Part shown: in pieces, positions 1 through 10,160 of the stretch | Layout of the letters: every line of letters starts with the position of its first letter | Position numbering within the stretch: position 1 is the first letter of the stretch | Source of the DNA: Isoetes taiwanensis | Taxonomy: Eukaryota; Streptophyta; Lycopodiopsida; Isoetales; Isoetaceae | Reading direction: 5' to 3' | Assembly (NCBI GenBank): GCA_021234155.1 | Contig: JAJEKV010000108.1 | Location: forward strand, 3,257,194 to 3,321,193 | DNA: 64,000 nucleotides | The notes under the pieces: model-generated | Database searches by the model: none | What the model was told of the DNA's origin: nothing | The model's input: only the letters and a program-made list of their open reading frames with translations | Program-made: the position numbers and the translations under genes

Positions 1-460
1 CGGCGCCTCCATGCTCCTAGACGTGGTTCAAGGCTTGCTCCCCCATCACGATCATACACACCTTCCCGGCTCAGCTGCTCCAGCTAGACTATGATTTAAC
101 TGCTCAAACAGGTTTTGCACGCGTGATGAGAGTTCAAAAGTAGGGTCGGGAAAAGGGATCTAGGGTTAGGGTTAGAGCTCATATAGGTGTGGGTCCACGT
201 GGGATGCCACGTGGCACCACTAAGATGAGGCCATGTGGCGGTTGCCCAATAGGATAAGGCCATGTGGAAATGGGCCTTATCCTAAGGTTATCTAAGTTAA
301 ACAATTAACTTAGATGTGCACCCCTTGCCACTTTATCCAAGGCATACAAGGCTACCTAGGTAAACTTGTATGGTGACGGGTCCAGGAATATACGTATTTA
401 TGGTGTATATTCTTCTGGAACGTCACACTTGTCATCTACAATGCCTCGCCAAAACCAAAC
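1..460. other. Window edge, no gene seen
   Basis: I see no convincing coding sequence here. Two CACGTGG (G-box type) motifs lie close together near 195-217, and a short inverted repeat (atctaagttaa / ttaacttagat) lies near 290-313. The stretch could be the end of a larger repeat cut by the window edge, but nothing in the window confirms that. Confidence 0.3.
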
Positions 461-1159
461 ATTAATGTTCATGCGGCACAAAATCAAAGCATACCCAAAC
501 TCATTCAATGATTTAATGCATGCCCACTGTAATCATCATTGACTAGGCATTTTTGTAAGGCGTTGGTGCCCTTCCAATCGATATGGCAGATTGCCATTAG
601 CTAGTTCCATGAGACATCCAGCATTTAGAAATAGCTATTTTCATTGTTAGGTTTAACATTCTAAATTTTCTATATAATATAGTCGGCATTACCAAATTCT
701 GATGAAATTCTTCTCAGAAAACAAAACTGGTATAAGGGAACAAGATAAATCAAAGCATGCATAAGATGTTACTATTCTCCAATTCTAAGCAAATATCTCA
801 TCACAATATGAATCATCTCTCTGTCTAGAAATTCAACAATGGCACTAGCATTTTCTTCCTGTCCTACCAATGTATCACTACTCCATCAGCTTTAAACCAA
901 ATGAACCAGGGAGGGAATGCTCATTGATGAATTGTAGTTATGCTGGAAGCCAAGAGTTGTGGCATGTCCATTGGCACATCATTGAGGCATCGAGAAAAAT
1001 ACTGTATGGCCTAACTTTTCCAGTAAAAAGAACAAGGGAGCAATGACCTATAAATGGGAGACCTGCAATTCACTTGTGTTGTCTGTCTTACTCATTCAAA
1101 TGCAAATACCTTTGTATCAGTCACATTTCAACAATGTCTCAGCACTTAAAAGATAACAC
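461..1159. other. Unannotated AT-rich stretch
   Basis: No open frame, RNA gene or repeat was recognised in this stretch. Confidence 0.4.
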
Positions 1160-1290
1160 ACGACTTCTAACCCTTCGGGGCGGGGGTTTTTTAACCCGGA
1201 CAGTAATAAGTTTGCTGCGCTCCTTATGGGTCCCATAGGCCGATTGGCCTCAGTGGACGATAAAAAATCATTCTCATTCTCATTCTAACT
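1160..1290 (+). mobile_element. Retroelement 3' end with ATTCTC-type tail
   Basis: A C/G-rich stretch runs into cagtggacgataaaaaatc and then a short tandem tail (cattctcattctcattct). The sequence at 10670-10800, read on the minus strand, ends the same way: cagtggacgtaaaaattc followed by a tcttatctta tail. A shared 3' end plus a short tandem tail is typical of LINE or SINE insertions in plants. No coding part remains, so the class is inferred. Confidence 0.4.
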
Positions 1291-1955
1291 ATAGCTCAAG
1301 CATTGCTATGAAGAGAGATGTGTAAAAAATGCCTAGCAGACGGATAAAGCTCCATGCATTAGTCAAATCATGGTATTGATCCAAGTTTAATACTCAAAAA
1401 GCAAATTCCATCCATTGCTAAGACCACACATTAAACATAGAAGTAGCACCTTCTGCCTGTAGAAGTTATAAGTGGCCTCTTTCAAGGCTCATAAGAAGCT
1501 TTTTGTCCAAATTTTCATTGGATAAACTCTACTAGTCTCCTGTTTTAACAGCCTTACTCTAAACACTTCAATATACTTTCACCTTCACTAACTTTCAGAT
1601 CAGAAGTTTGGGATTAAACGTTAATATACTTTATCATGCCATCATGCACAAAAGCAGACCACCTGCAAATTGTTCCAAATTATGAACTCGATGCAACTAA
1701 TAAAACATCATGAACAGTAATTATTTATAAACAGTTAAGAATCATATCTGAAAACGATTAGGATCGCTTTCCAAGTAGTGCTTTGGATAAATCACATTCC
1801 ACCAGAATCATTGAGGCAAGACCTAGTGCCGCAAATCTATATTCAATCTCTCCGTATAAGGATTGAAACCTAATTCTCAACTAAACTCCTCGATACAAGG
1901 ATGTTTCAGAGGCATTGAAGCCAAAAGCACATTCTTAGTTGTTACTTTTCCTTAC
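1291..1955. other. Unannotated stretch
   Basis: No gene or recognisable repeat was seen. Confidence 0.4.
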
Positions 1956-2103
1956 CTGCCATGGATCAACCCCTTCTTTTCAAGCCATTTTGAGCTCTGC
2001 TTTCTTGCCGGATCCGCTTGTGACCTTGTGTTGAAGCCTGGCAAGACGAGCTTCAAAATCCTTTTCTTTTACTTCTGCTTCTTCAGTTTCTTCTTGGGAT
2101 CTT
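1956..2103 (-). pseudogene. Unrecognised charged exon with in-frame stop
   Basis: On the minus strand an open frame encodes a Glu/Lys-rich, coiled-coil-like stretch (SQEETEEAEVKEKDFEARLA, then a Lys/Ser/Gly segment). It meets TGA at 1982-1980, but the same frame continues as KEGVDPWQ to a good splice donor (gtaagg) just below 1956, so the stop may replace a Trp codon. The partner repeat at 4690-4970 keeps the flanking sequence but has lost most of this segment. I do not recognise the protein. It may be a relic exon carried by repeat R1. Confidence 0.3.
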
Positions 2104-2331
2104 CTACAAGGCATGTGAATCTGTAGTGGCACAACAACACATAGAATATGGAAGCCAGTTAGCCAGTTTGCACAGGGGCTGCCCAGCAACACAGGCGACT
2201 GCCAGTTTACAGCCAACAGTAGGTTTGGAGCAGTTTTCGGCATATCATAGACATATTCTGGCATATTACTCTAGCATATACTTAGAATATGCCGAAAACC
2301 CACATGAGCAAGGGGGCAACCCAAAAAAAAC
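2040..2331 (+). repeat. Interspersed repeat R1, copy 1
   Basis: This copy is homologous to 4690-4970 and, over its right half, to 35750-35885. It contains a 13-bp inverted repeat (gttttcggcatat at 2233-2245, atatgccgaaaac at 2287-2299). It ends in gggggcaaccc followed by an A-run, as the other copies do. The hairpin plus A-rich end suggests a non-autonomous mobile element, but no target duplication was found. Confidence 0.5.
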
Positions 2332-2600
2332 TTTGTTTGTTGCTACAAGTGTTAGGGCTACGAAATTAGAATTGAGTTTTATATCAAGATACTAGGCTTT
2401 AACTCACAAGCTTGTGCTTGTGGCATTCTAACGATGCCAAAAGCGATAGCTAGATTCTCCTTTACCACTTTTGCACAATAAATCTTTAGGCTTTTAATAA
2501 TATCTTTCTATCCACCTCATCAAGAGTAAAATCTATTGGACATTTATAGTCATGTGCGTGCAACCAAGACATGAAAAACACAGCCTTCAACTATGATCAC
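2332..2600 (+). repeat. Repeat R2, copy 1
   Basis: Scattered matching blocks align in the same order with about 9690-10160. Examples are gttagggctac...attagaattgag, the atgccaaa(a/g)gc block, a ctttaatag/ctttccatccatctta-type block and tttatagtcatgt. This is an old diverged duplication with no coding sequence seen. Confidence 0.35.
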
Positions 2601-2934
2601 TTTGCAGTAACTATATTAATGCTTACTGCAATGTTTCTACTAAAATGGAGTTTCTTATATCAAACACAACCAACTTAATATAGTATTTCTACTTTTAGGA
2701 AGAAATTCCAAGATCCTATATCTATACCAATTATATACCTGAGTTATAATGTTTGAATGCTTATTACACTGGTGGAGTTTTGTTATCTTCAAAAGATCCA
2801 GAGCAAGCCTGTCATTTTTTACCATTGACCTTGCCTGAAGCAATTATGATTCTTAGCTGCTCCTTTGCGTCAAAAAATAGATGGGGAATGTGTCCACATG
2901 AACTTTTGAACTGTTGAACTGAAAATTCAAGTCT

Positions 2935-3030
2935 ATTGCGCACTATGAGCTTAGGAAGGCAAGACAAAATTTAAATATCCCCACATCAAAAAAGATAACT
3001 GCAAGAAGCATACAACATTTAGAATTTGCA
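2935..3030 (+). repeat. Short dispersed repeat R3, copy 1
   Basis: About 95 bp match 24080-24190: cactatgagcttaggaaggcaagacaaaa here against cattatgagcttaagaaaacaagacaaaa there, then agaagcatacaac in both. No gene is present. Confidence 0.4.
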
Positions 3031-3083
3031 AGCTTTAAGGACTTGCATTGACCAGATTTGGATTAATACTTCCATTTACCACA

Positions 3084-3370
3084 TTAGGATAAATACTGAT
3101 TAGAAAATTGCCAGCGTGTTCTATTTTCACATCCCTCATTGAGGGCATTCAGACATGTTCCATCTCCTTGGATTGCATCCACACACCCCAATGCTTGCAA
3201 ACCAAGTCCATTTTCTATAAATCCCACAATGACAATGTTGCATAAACCAACATAATTAGATGGTGTTTTATTGAAAACTTCCCATGCTTCCTTCAATCAT
3301 TGAATTACATTTTACATACATACCAAACAGAGCAGTAGCTGTAACTGTGCAATCCACCCATTCCATGAAC
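3084..3370 (-). pseudogene. PPR-repeat gene fragment
   Basis: The minus strand encodes EAWEVFNKTPSNYVGLCNIV followed by a GFIENGLGLQAL-like stretch. This matches the PPR pattern of 'A.xVF..MP..dvvsWn.mI.gy..nG...eAL'. Just upstream, in a shifted frame, is ATALFGMYVKCN, the usual preceding PPR segment. The frame breaks and short length make this a relic. PPR proteins are RNA-binding factors of plastids and mitochondria. No targeting peptide, start codon or further repeats are present here. Confidence 0.5.
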
Positions 3371-4689
3371 ATGGTAAGTTACCTTCCTTCCCTGTACAAC
3401 TTTGGTGCCAACAAGTAACACATCTTCATGTTTGCCTCTTTTGTGTAATCATAATCATGCAAGCCCATCTTCACTCAATCGAGTGTGCATCTGTCGGCCA
3501 AGAAGACATAAGACCTACCATAACAAGCAAAAAGTAGGGTTTAGGGCAGTTCAATTTCCTATAACATGCACCATCCCAACAAGAGTGAGCACTTCTCTAA
3601 ATTCAAATGAGTACATTTCCCTTCCCGGTGTTTGGCATTTGTTAGTGCTCACTGACTCTATATGCGATTAAGATAATACAATATTGTGCAACCACATTGT
3701 CATTCTAAAGACCTTCAAGAAAGAACAAGAGAAAATGCCCAACCTTGAACAACACGGTAAGAAGCACTCCACCATCTCTCCACTGGTACATGGAGCAAGT
3801 GCAACTCCTCAGAAATTGTATCATCATGTTGGCGTGATAATACTTCTGCAGTGTTTGTACAGAATCCCGTGTCTTCTCTATGGTGCCTCCAGTAGAATCA
3901 CAAAAAGCTTTCAATTCTTGTTGTAAAGACATAAGCTTGTAGCTAATGCCCATTGTGCAGCAGCAACCCACCTGGCACTAGCTATCAAACGCCTTCTCTC
4001 TGTTTGAGCATCTTTTCCAGACTGTACTTGTTTTCCACGTTTACAATCCCATGTACACATAACTAACGATGCTAAGGACAATCCATGCATATAAATTATT
4101 AACATATAAAAGGTAACAGGGAATTCCTTACCATTAGGTACTATGCATTAGCTGCTCCAGTACTGTGAACCATTCCAGAAAATACACCATTTTCATTTGT
4201 TAGTAAATTCTCAAGAGTACCAATCTCTACAATCTAATACTATGATCACATGCTCAGGATCAAATACCATATGATCAAAATAAGGACTGCTTAGTCTATC
4301 CAATGCAGCCCCTAATACATGCATAAACGAACAAATTGACATTGAAGGAACAAAGGCATAAGGATCAAAACCATCAAATGTCAAATTTGAAAGCCAAGAA
4401 ACAGCCTATTCCTTAACTTCATTTGCTCTTTTGACTTGAAATATGAGGAGAAGATGATGCTCATGTAGCAAGAGGCAAAATTTATTAAAACGCTACGAAG
4501 AAAAGAGCAAAGGTAAAACAGCTCGGTCACATCCAATTAGTAATCCGGGGATTAAAAGTGATGGTGGTTAACGGATTTACTGCAGGGAACAGAGCAGAGC
4601 AAGGAATCAAATGCTATGTTAGAACCTGGAAGCAAACTTTTGCACCACCGATAATCTATATTTAAAATCAAAAGCAACACGAAAAAGAT
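3371..4689. other. No recognised gene
   Basis: Modest minus-strand open frames lie at 3705-3971 and 3911-4105. They could be exon relics (one includes ERRRLIASARWVAAAQWALA), but I do not recognise them and find no consistent splice structure. Confidence 0.3.
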
Positions 4690-4970
4690 ACCGCCAAGAC
4701 GACTTTTCTTTTACTTCTGCTTCTTTCTTCTTGGGATTTTCTACGAGGCCTGTGAATCTGTAGTGGCGTAGCAGCACATGGAATATGGAAGCCAGTTAGT
4801 CGGTTTGCACAGCGGCCGCCCAGCAATGCTGACGACCGCCAGTTTACAGACAACAATAGGTTTGGAGCAGTTTCCGACATATTCTAGGTATGTTCTAGTA
4901 TATACTTAGAATATGCCGGAAACTCACATGGGCCAGGGTTTGCCCCTATAGTGGCAATCCAAAAAAATTA
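4690..4970 (+). repeat. Interspersed repeat R1, copy 2
   Basis: This copy is collinear with 2040-2331: cttttcttttacttctgctt, gtgaatctgtagtggc, ggaagccagttag, cagtttacag, and the facing gcatat/atatgc arms. It ends in ggcaatcc plus an A-run. It lacks the stretch that is coding-like in copy 1. A palindrome-bearing segment and then the duplicated gene block follow directly. Confidence 0.5.
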
Positions 4971-5040
4971 ATGCCGGCCGGCCGAAAAAATGACACTTCC
5001 GAAGGTGAAGGAAATTTCAATGCCCTGCCGGTTCACGTTA

Positions 5041-5121
5041 GGTAGCCAGCCGGATTTCGGGGTTTCCGGCCGGTAAACCGGCAGGTTTACCGGCCGGAAA
5101 CCCTCAATCCGGCCGGTTACC
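5041..5121. repeat. Near-perfect palindrome, about 39-bp arms
   Basis: The arms at 5041-5079 and 5084-5121 are reverse complements apart from a few changes, around a 4-bp loop (ggca). They are rich in CCGG/GGCCGG. Further C/G-rich sequence (ccggccggccg) lies to the left at about 4974. The form suggests a fold-back MITE, but no target duplication was identified. Confidence 0.55.
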
Positions 5122-5372
5122 TAGCACAAATTGAAGAGCATTGGCATTTCTTATTGCCGCCCATTTTATTATCAAATAGAACTCCAGTATTGTTGGACCT
5201 GCGGGAGCTCTGACATCGTGCAGCTATAGTGACTTAAGATCTCGAAATGAAGGTGGGGTAAATCTCCTTTCAGGTTCGGTTTCATAGTTTGTTCTGTTGA
5301 CTCATCTAGATTAGGTTTGATAGCAATGTTTTATGTTAAGACTCTTATTAGGATTTCTTGCCCTGGAAGCAG

Positions 5373-5680
5373 ATTCAAGAAAAATATTTGGTGGAAAAGG
5401 AAGGAGATCAGGTTGTGCGTCTTCAAGCAAGTGCTTTCGCTTCTTTTTTGAAGAAAGCTTTGCCTCCTTCAGCAGAGATGCTTTCTTATCTGCTACCTTA
5501 TGTATCTAAGGTATCTAAGAGATTTAAGTATTTGTGCATAAAGTATTTGGAGCGTTTTGATTTTTTGGTTCTCTGTGTCCTTTGTTGTCAAACATGCAAA
5601 TTTTGTTTCTCCAGGAACTCTTATTTACATCAGCTAAAAGACGGATGTGGATGCGGCTTAAGTCCCTAATCCTTAGATAA
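5373..5680 (+). CDS. Unrecognised C-terminal exon pair
   Basis: Two candidate exons lie at 5373-5510 (46 codons) and 5615-5680 (22 codons with stop). The first follows a CAG acceptor (ccctggaagcag) and ends at AAG|GTATCT. The second follows tttgtttctccag and ends with TAA. Both introns are phase 0. Exon 1 encodes a helical-looking stretch including EKEGDQVVRLQASAFASFLK and LSYLLPYV. Exon 2 is basic (SAKRRMWMRLKS). The copy at 36176-36468 keeps both frames, all splice dinucleotides and the stop, which supports them being, or having been, coding. I do not recognise the family. Upstream exons were not found, so this may be a captured gene tail. Confidence 0.35.
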
Positions 5681-6394
5681 GCATAGTTTGTTTTCGTTTC
5701 AAGTCATTTTCCAGCTAAATCAAATGAGATTTCCAACTAAATCAATTGAGCATTCATCTCGTACTCTATTCTATCAAATAGCAGGCAAAACAACGCTCAT
5801 CTGCAGCTATGAAGAGGTTATAATATTCAATAAAAGAATCCCGGATGCTCTTGTGATAAGCCTTTACTTAGTTCTATGAGCTGACTATATGAGCTTAGGC
5901 TATGGACTACCAAAACCATATGCATTTTTTTTTTAGGACAAAAGAAAGTTAAAACTGTTTGTCCGTGTCCAGAACTTTGCTGCCTTTGCATCAAACATCA
6001 GCGCTTTGGCTTGAGAACCAGGGCAGGTTAGTGATTTCTAGCCCATTTTCTACTCTAAATTGTAGAGCCTATTTTCTATAATATATATGGGCTAAATCGT
6101 ATCTTCAGTATCTCTCTTTAACCTGTTAATAGTGCACATAATGTTCAAATATATGTGATAGTGGAATACGCCTGATTTTCGTTGTAGGTAATATGCATTC
6201 TTATCTGAGTTCACAACTGTAAGTTAAATGTACTGCTTTTTAAGAATGAACAGAATACACGGTTATGTCCATAACCGGTTTGGTTTGCTAAGTTGTGAGC
6301 CAAGAAAAGGCTACTAGCAACTAGCTTATGTTGATTATTTGAATAACGATTAGAATCAAACATAACTTGCCAATGTGGCTCATTTGCTACTTAT

Positions 6395-6895
6395 TTAACT
6401 TTTAGGGGCAAATGCAAAGGGTCCAGTAGTGTAGAACTTGATATGGCGATAGGTGCTGGCATACTCAACTTTGGAATTAATGCCATGTCGGACGGGAACC
6501 GTATAAGTGGCATCATCAGAAGAAATGGCATAACCCCAGCAATGTTCAGGTTCAAGGGTGCCAGTTGGGATTTGAAAGTAGCCATTGGAGTCGGTGTAAG
6601 CCTGTCTGTAAACCTTCCCACAAGTGATTCCAACAAATGCATCTATAGAAAAGACCATCCCAGTGAGTATACCACATTAAGCAAAATACATGGAAAGGGT
6701 TTTAGGAAGCTAAAAGAGCAATAAAAGAGTTAATCAAAGGTTCAAAAGGAGCTTACGTTCTAAGTGCTTAACCCATTTGCCATGGCAGTCTTGGGCATAG
6801 ACATAACCATGGACATAGTTGTAATGGTCGTGGGCTTGGACCACCATAGCCAGGCCAAGGAATAGAAAAAATGCAGCAAGTTTTGAGCCTGCCAT
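6395..6895 (-). CDS. Ole e 1-domain secreted protein, 128 aa (gene A)
   Basis: This is a two-exon gene, complement(join(6395..6642,6757..6895)), with a 114-bp GT-AG phase-1 intron. The product starts with a signal peptide (MAGSKLAAFFLFLGLAMVVQA). It then has the Ole e 1 core: HGYVYAQDCHGKW near 29-41, FVGITCGKV near 49-57, AYTDSNGYFQI near 61-71 and EHCWGYAISSDD near 79-90. Family members are small, secreted, disulfide-stabilised proteins of pollen and other tissues whose biochemical role is mostly unknown. Compared with neighbour gene B it lacks two cysteines: the first of the CxxC (Ala34 here) and the one in the AKCNVP loop (Tyr here). Position 6895 is the only ATG that places the signal peptide first. 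It is divergent from gene B and shares 337 bp with it, so joint expression is plausible. Confidence 0.85.
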
Positions 6896-6979
6896 TTTCG
6901 GACTGTTTTGGTTCAATGCTTTTGGTTCGATGCTAACAGAAAATCCTGCTTGGATGGTTGGGAAGGCTTCCAAGGCATG

Positions 6980-6987
6980 TATTTATA
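6980..6987 (-). promoter_or_regulatory. TATA box of gene A
   Basis: TATAAATA on the minus strand lies 85 bp upstream of the gene A ATG, a normal spacing for a plant core promoter with a short leader. The duplicated copy has TATAATCA at 38141-38148. Confidence 0.55.
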
Positions 6988-7086
6988 AAGCTGGTACCCT
7001 GTGCAACGTATCTCCATCGTGGCTAATCATCTGGCACATCCGATCGTGCATGGTCTAGAATCTGGCACCGAAAACAAAACAGAAAT

Positions 7087-7093
7087 TATATAC
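7087..7093 (+). promoter_or_regulatory. Candidate TATA box of gene B
   Basis: TATATAC lies about 140 bp before the gene B ATG. The duplicate has TATATATT at the matching place. No other TATA-like site was noticed between here and 7233. Confidence 0.4.
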
Positions 7094-7232
7094 TAATTAA
7101 ACACGATTAGCCGAATATCTAGTCCTCGACATGGGCACGTTGTGCTGAATACATAAGGATGCATCGGCCCTGCCAAATTTAGAATTTGCAGTTTGTTGCA
7201 TGCAGTGAAGAGCAAATTGTTGCGCGGAAAAA

Positions 7233-7852
7233 ATGTCGGGTTTCAAGACCATGGTGTTGCTGCTTTTGTTGGGCCTCATTATGGTGGTTAATGCCACTGG
7301 CCATTATAATGATAGCCACCATGGTGAAGATCATGGCCCTGGCCGCGATGACAAGCCCCTTTCCCACTCCCCTCCTCCTCCACTAATTTATGTTCAAGGC
7401 TATGTCTACTGCCAAGACTGCAATGGCAAATGGATGAAGCATCTAAAACGTAAGTACCACTCTCTCATAGACTAGTTGGTCTCTAGCATGCTTTCTCGTT
7501 TTTTAGAATCTTTTTTCTAGAGATTGAACAATGGGAATGTGACTAGCTATAAAGACTAACCTCTATTTGTCTTTGGACAGATGCTCTCGTCGGTGTCACA
7601 TGCCTGTTGCCTAAAAATGGCAAGGTCTTTAAGCAGGCATATACTGATCCCAAGGGCTACTTTCAAATTGAATTGGGTCCGGTTCATGTTGAGAGTTGTT
7701 GGGCTTATGCAATTTCTTCTGATGATGCTAAGTGCAATGTCCCTCTCAATCATGGCATTAATAGCAAACTTACTTACACTCGCACCTTGAACAATATCAA
7801 ATTTTACTCTGCTGGCCCTTTTGCCTTTGGCCCTAAAAGCCCACCCAAGTAG
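7233..7852 (+). CDS. Ole e 1-domain, Pro/His-rich secreted protein, 162 aa (gene B)
   Basis: The gene is join(7233..7449,7581..7852) with a 131-bp GT-AG phase-1 intron at the same place as in gene A. Residues 1-21 form a signal peptide with a Leu-rich core. Residues about 22-50 are a hydrophilic His/Asp-rich linker ending in PPPP. The Ole e 1 domain follows: YVQGYVYCQDCNGKW (Cys60, Cys63), LVGVTC (Cys80), AYTDPKGYFQIELG near 92-105, ESCWAYAISSDDAKCNVP (Cys112, Cys124) and a C-terminal FYSAGPFAFGPKSPPK. The Pro-rich linker before the domain resembles extensin-like members of the family, which suggests a cell-wall location (inference). Five cysteines are present, whereas classical Ole e 1 has six. 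Both exons are open and the splice sites are canonical, so this is probably a working gene. Confidence 0.88.
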
Positions 7853-8162
7853 TATGTTCTTTGGTATGGTACTAATATTAAAATAACTTAATCCAATCAG
7901 ATTTCAAAAAATTGGATTCTTTCAATGGAAATGCCCTCAAGCTGCATTTCTTCTCACACATAAGTGATGATTGTCCATCAAGATTCCATGAATGTTATGT
8001 ATATTACCTATCAATATACAATTCTCATCTCCTTTTTATTCTTGCATGGTTGGTTTACATTTAGGAAAAAAAAAATTATGTAATATAAAATGCAATATTT
8101 TCTTGCCATTTAGACCTTTAATGTGGCTTTTAGAGAGTCATTGCACGTGTTTGAAGTTTTCT

Positions 8163-8168
8163 AATAAA
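8163..8168 (+). promoter_or_regulatory. Candidate poly(A) signal for gene B
   Basis: AATAAA lies about 310 bp after the gene B stop in an AT-rich 3' region. The distance is usual for a plant 3' UTR, but nothing else confirms it. Confidence 0.3.
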
Positions 8169-8857
8169 ATATTATGAGACAAAACATCTTTTGTTCATAC
8201 ATTTATATGTGTTTACAAATACTAGTTTATACTTTCTTTTCAAACTTGTTTGTGGATTGTTATTTATGCTTGTATATAGATTGCTTAATGGAAAGTTAGA
8301 TCTCATTCTTGCACATAATGGGTGACTTCAAAAATGGTATTCCAAAGGTTAGATCATGATTATTAAGACATTTAGAATATCTATGATTACTTCAATTCCA
8401 ATCAATTAAGTCTATTGTTGAGAACTTATCTCTCATTCTCTTTGATGAAGATGTAGTACAAAAGCTACCAATATAATTTTAGATAAAGGCCGACATCAGG
8501 TGATCTTGGGCTCCTTGATCCAGACCAGACAAACAAATAAAGCCATACCGAAATGAAGAAACATAAAGTTGTTCATACTGACACATGAATATAATTTATT
8601 GCATCCGCATCTAGTTGTTTCACTTCCAAGGGTGCATAGGGCCTTCGTTTGTCTACCTCAAAAACAGGCTATAAAAAATGCATATGCCATTCGTGTTGCC
8701 AAAAAGGGGGGGAGGGGGCCTGCAAAATTTTTAGACAAGATATTTGCCAGAAACCAATGCTTGTTTTAGCTCTATTGAGCTTGTGGTGCCCTGACAAATC
8801 TTGATATGGAGATGCATTGACGTATCAAGCATTTTTGAGCATAAAGTGATTCTATTT

Positions 8858-9040
8858 GTAGTTTCTTTTAATATGAGTTGTATGTTTACAACCTAACTAA
8901 CTGTATCATTTTGTTATGATCAAGCTTTAATTGTGGCAAGACTGTCAATTTTTTTGTAGTTTTCTTTAAGTTGTATTTTTACAACGCAACTAACAGCATC
9001 ATTTTGTTATGGTCAAGCTTTGATTGTGGCGAGGTTCAAA
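8858..9040 (+). repeat. Tandem duplication of about 85-95 bp
   Basis: Two adjacent copies run from gtagtttcttttaa... to gatcaagctttaattgtggc and from gtagttttctttaa... to ggtcaagctttgattgtggc. The second overlaps the start of the candidate exon that follows. Confidence 0.5.
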
Positions 9041-9657
9041 TTTTGTGCTAGCAAATTGGTTTTCCTATGGTCCTATAGTTTTGCCCTAGGTATTCCCTTC
9101 TTAAAAGAATGCAACTTCTTCCTCGTAAGGAGCTCCTATGCAAGAAGCAAGATACTTGCTAGATCATATTCAAGCAGGCCATCACACCCTTCAGCAATCC
9201 TTAAAGTTCTCACATATAACTCTCATGAAGTTTCAGCACCAGGTTAGATGGTACTTGAAAGGGTTAACGACAAGTATTTCACACTTGCCAGTTTATTCCG
9301 GAAATATGACTTGCTCTCTTTACAATCATACGTGCTAAGTTGCATTTATCATGTACCGATGCAACTCTGAACCTATCTACCTTAATCACTGTATTCTATC
9401 GTCACTTAAATTGTTTGTTAAATTGTTATATAGACAATGCCTTCGATCAAATATAATAAATTTGGTGTTATCCAAACAAATCTAAATTGTGAAGTTCATA
9501 TTGCGTATTGTTTTGTTACCTTATCTTTGCAGCGCAAGCCAGTCATCGAGAAGCGAAGAAAATTATTAGAGCCATGTCAATGCTTGAAAGTGATGCCAAT
9601 TACTTTTTAAAGCATCATGGCCTAGCTACTAAAGCTTTTGATTTATTGTTGCATTAA
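9020..9657 (+). other. Unrecognised two-exon coding-like fragment
   Basis: An open frame up to 9242 ends at a donor (CACCAG|GTTAGA) in phase 1. A second exon at 9533-9657 follows ttatctttgcag and continues in the matching phase to TAA. Its sequence is helical and charged (SHREAKKIIRAMSMLESDAN, then FLKHHGLATKAFDLLLH). Phase agreement and good splice sites argue for a real gene end, but the first exon is open in more than one frame and I do not recognise the protein. AT-rich DNA surrounds it. Confidence 0.25.
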
Positions 9658-9689
9658 GTCCTAGAGGTTTTGCAGTTTTGTGCATGATT

Positions 9690-10160
9690 TAACAATACAA
9701 CCTTGTCTACTACTACAATTGTTAAGGCTACCAAAAATTTAGAATTAGATATAAGTAGCGTGCTAAATAGTAGTGTTTGGGTCACAAATAAAAATTCCTA
9801 GAAACAATGCCAAAGGCAATGAATAGATTCTCATTTTGCACGTGTTAGTTATTTCTTCTTCTCGGTCTTTCATTGTTCTATCATTTACAACTAGCGCGGC
9901 TAATTGGAACTCATTCGTTGAGATAGGACATGTGTGTACTTTCAAAACTTTTCAATATCCTCTTCATCTTTAGCATGACATATGAATCTTCAGGCCTTTA
10001 ATAGCTTCTTTCCATCCATCTTATCATGAGTAAAATTCTAGAAGGCATGGTCAATTATAATAAAAAGAGATCCGTTGATGCAATCAAACTTTAGAATCTG
10101 ATACGAGTTTCATCATACACTTTGTTTATCATTTATAGTCATGTATATCATTATCTTCAA
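9690..10160 (+). repeat. Repeat R2, copy 2
   Basis: Blocks shared in order with 2332-2600, interrupted by unrelated sequence. No coding frame is present. See that entry for the matching blocks. Confidence 0.35.

Larger units (their letters stand above)
5148..7465. repeat. Segmental duplication, copy 1 (intact)
   Basis: About 2.3 kb are collinear with 35917-38642, introns and intergenic DNA included, at roughly 95% identity in the parts compared by eye. The block holds the unrecognised exon pair, the minus-strand Ole e 1 gene, the shared promoter region and exon 1 of the plus-strand Ole e 1 gene. The other copy is longer because of a 390-bp MITE. The match ends where CACTA sequence begins in copy 2. 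Confidence 0.85.

Noticed and set aside
160-175. Telomere-like agggttagggttag
   Set aside because: Only two units are present and they are not the usual plant TTTAGGG type. No array follows.
7097-7367. Minus-strand frames overlapping gene B exon 1 and its promoter
   Set aside because: They are shadows of the spliced gene B on the opposite strand, with no domain of their own.
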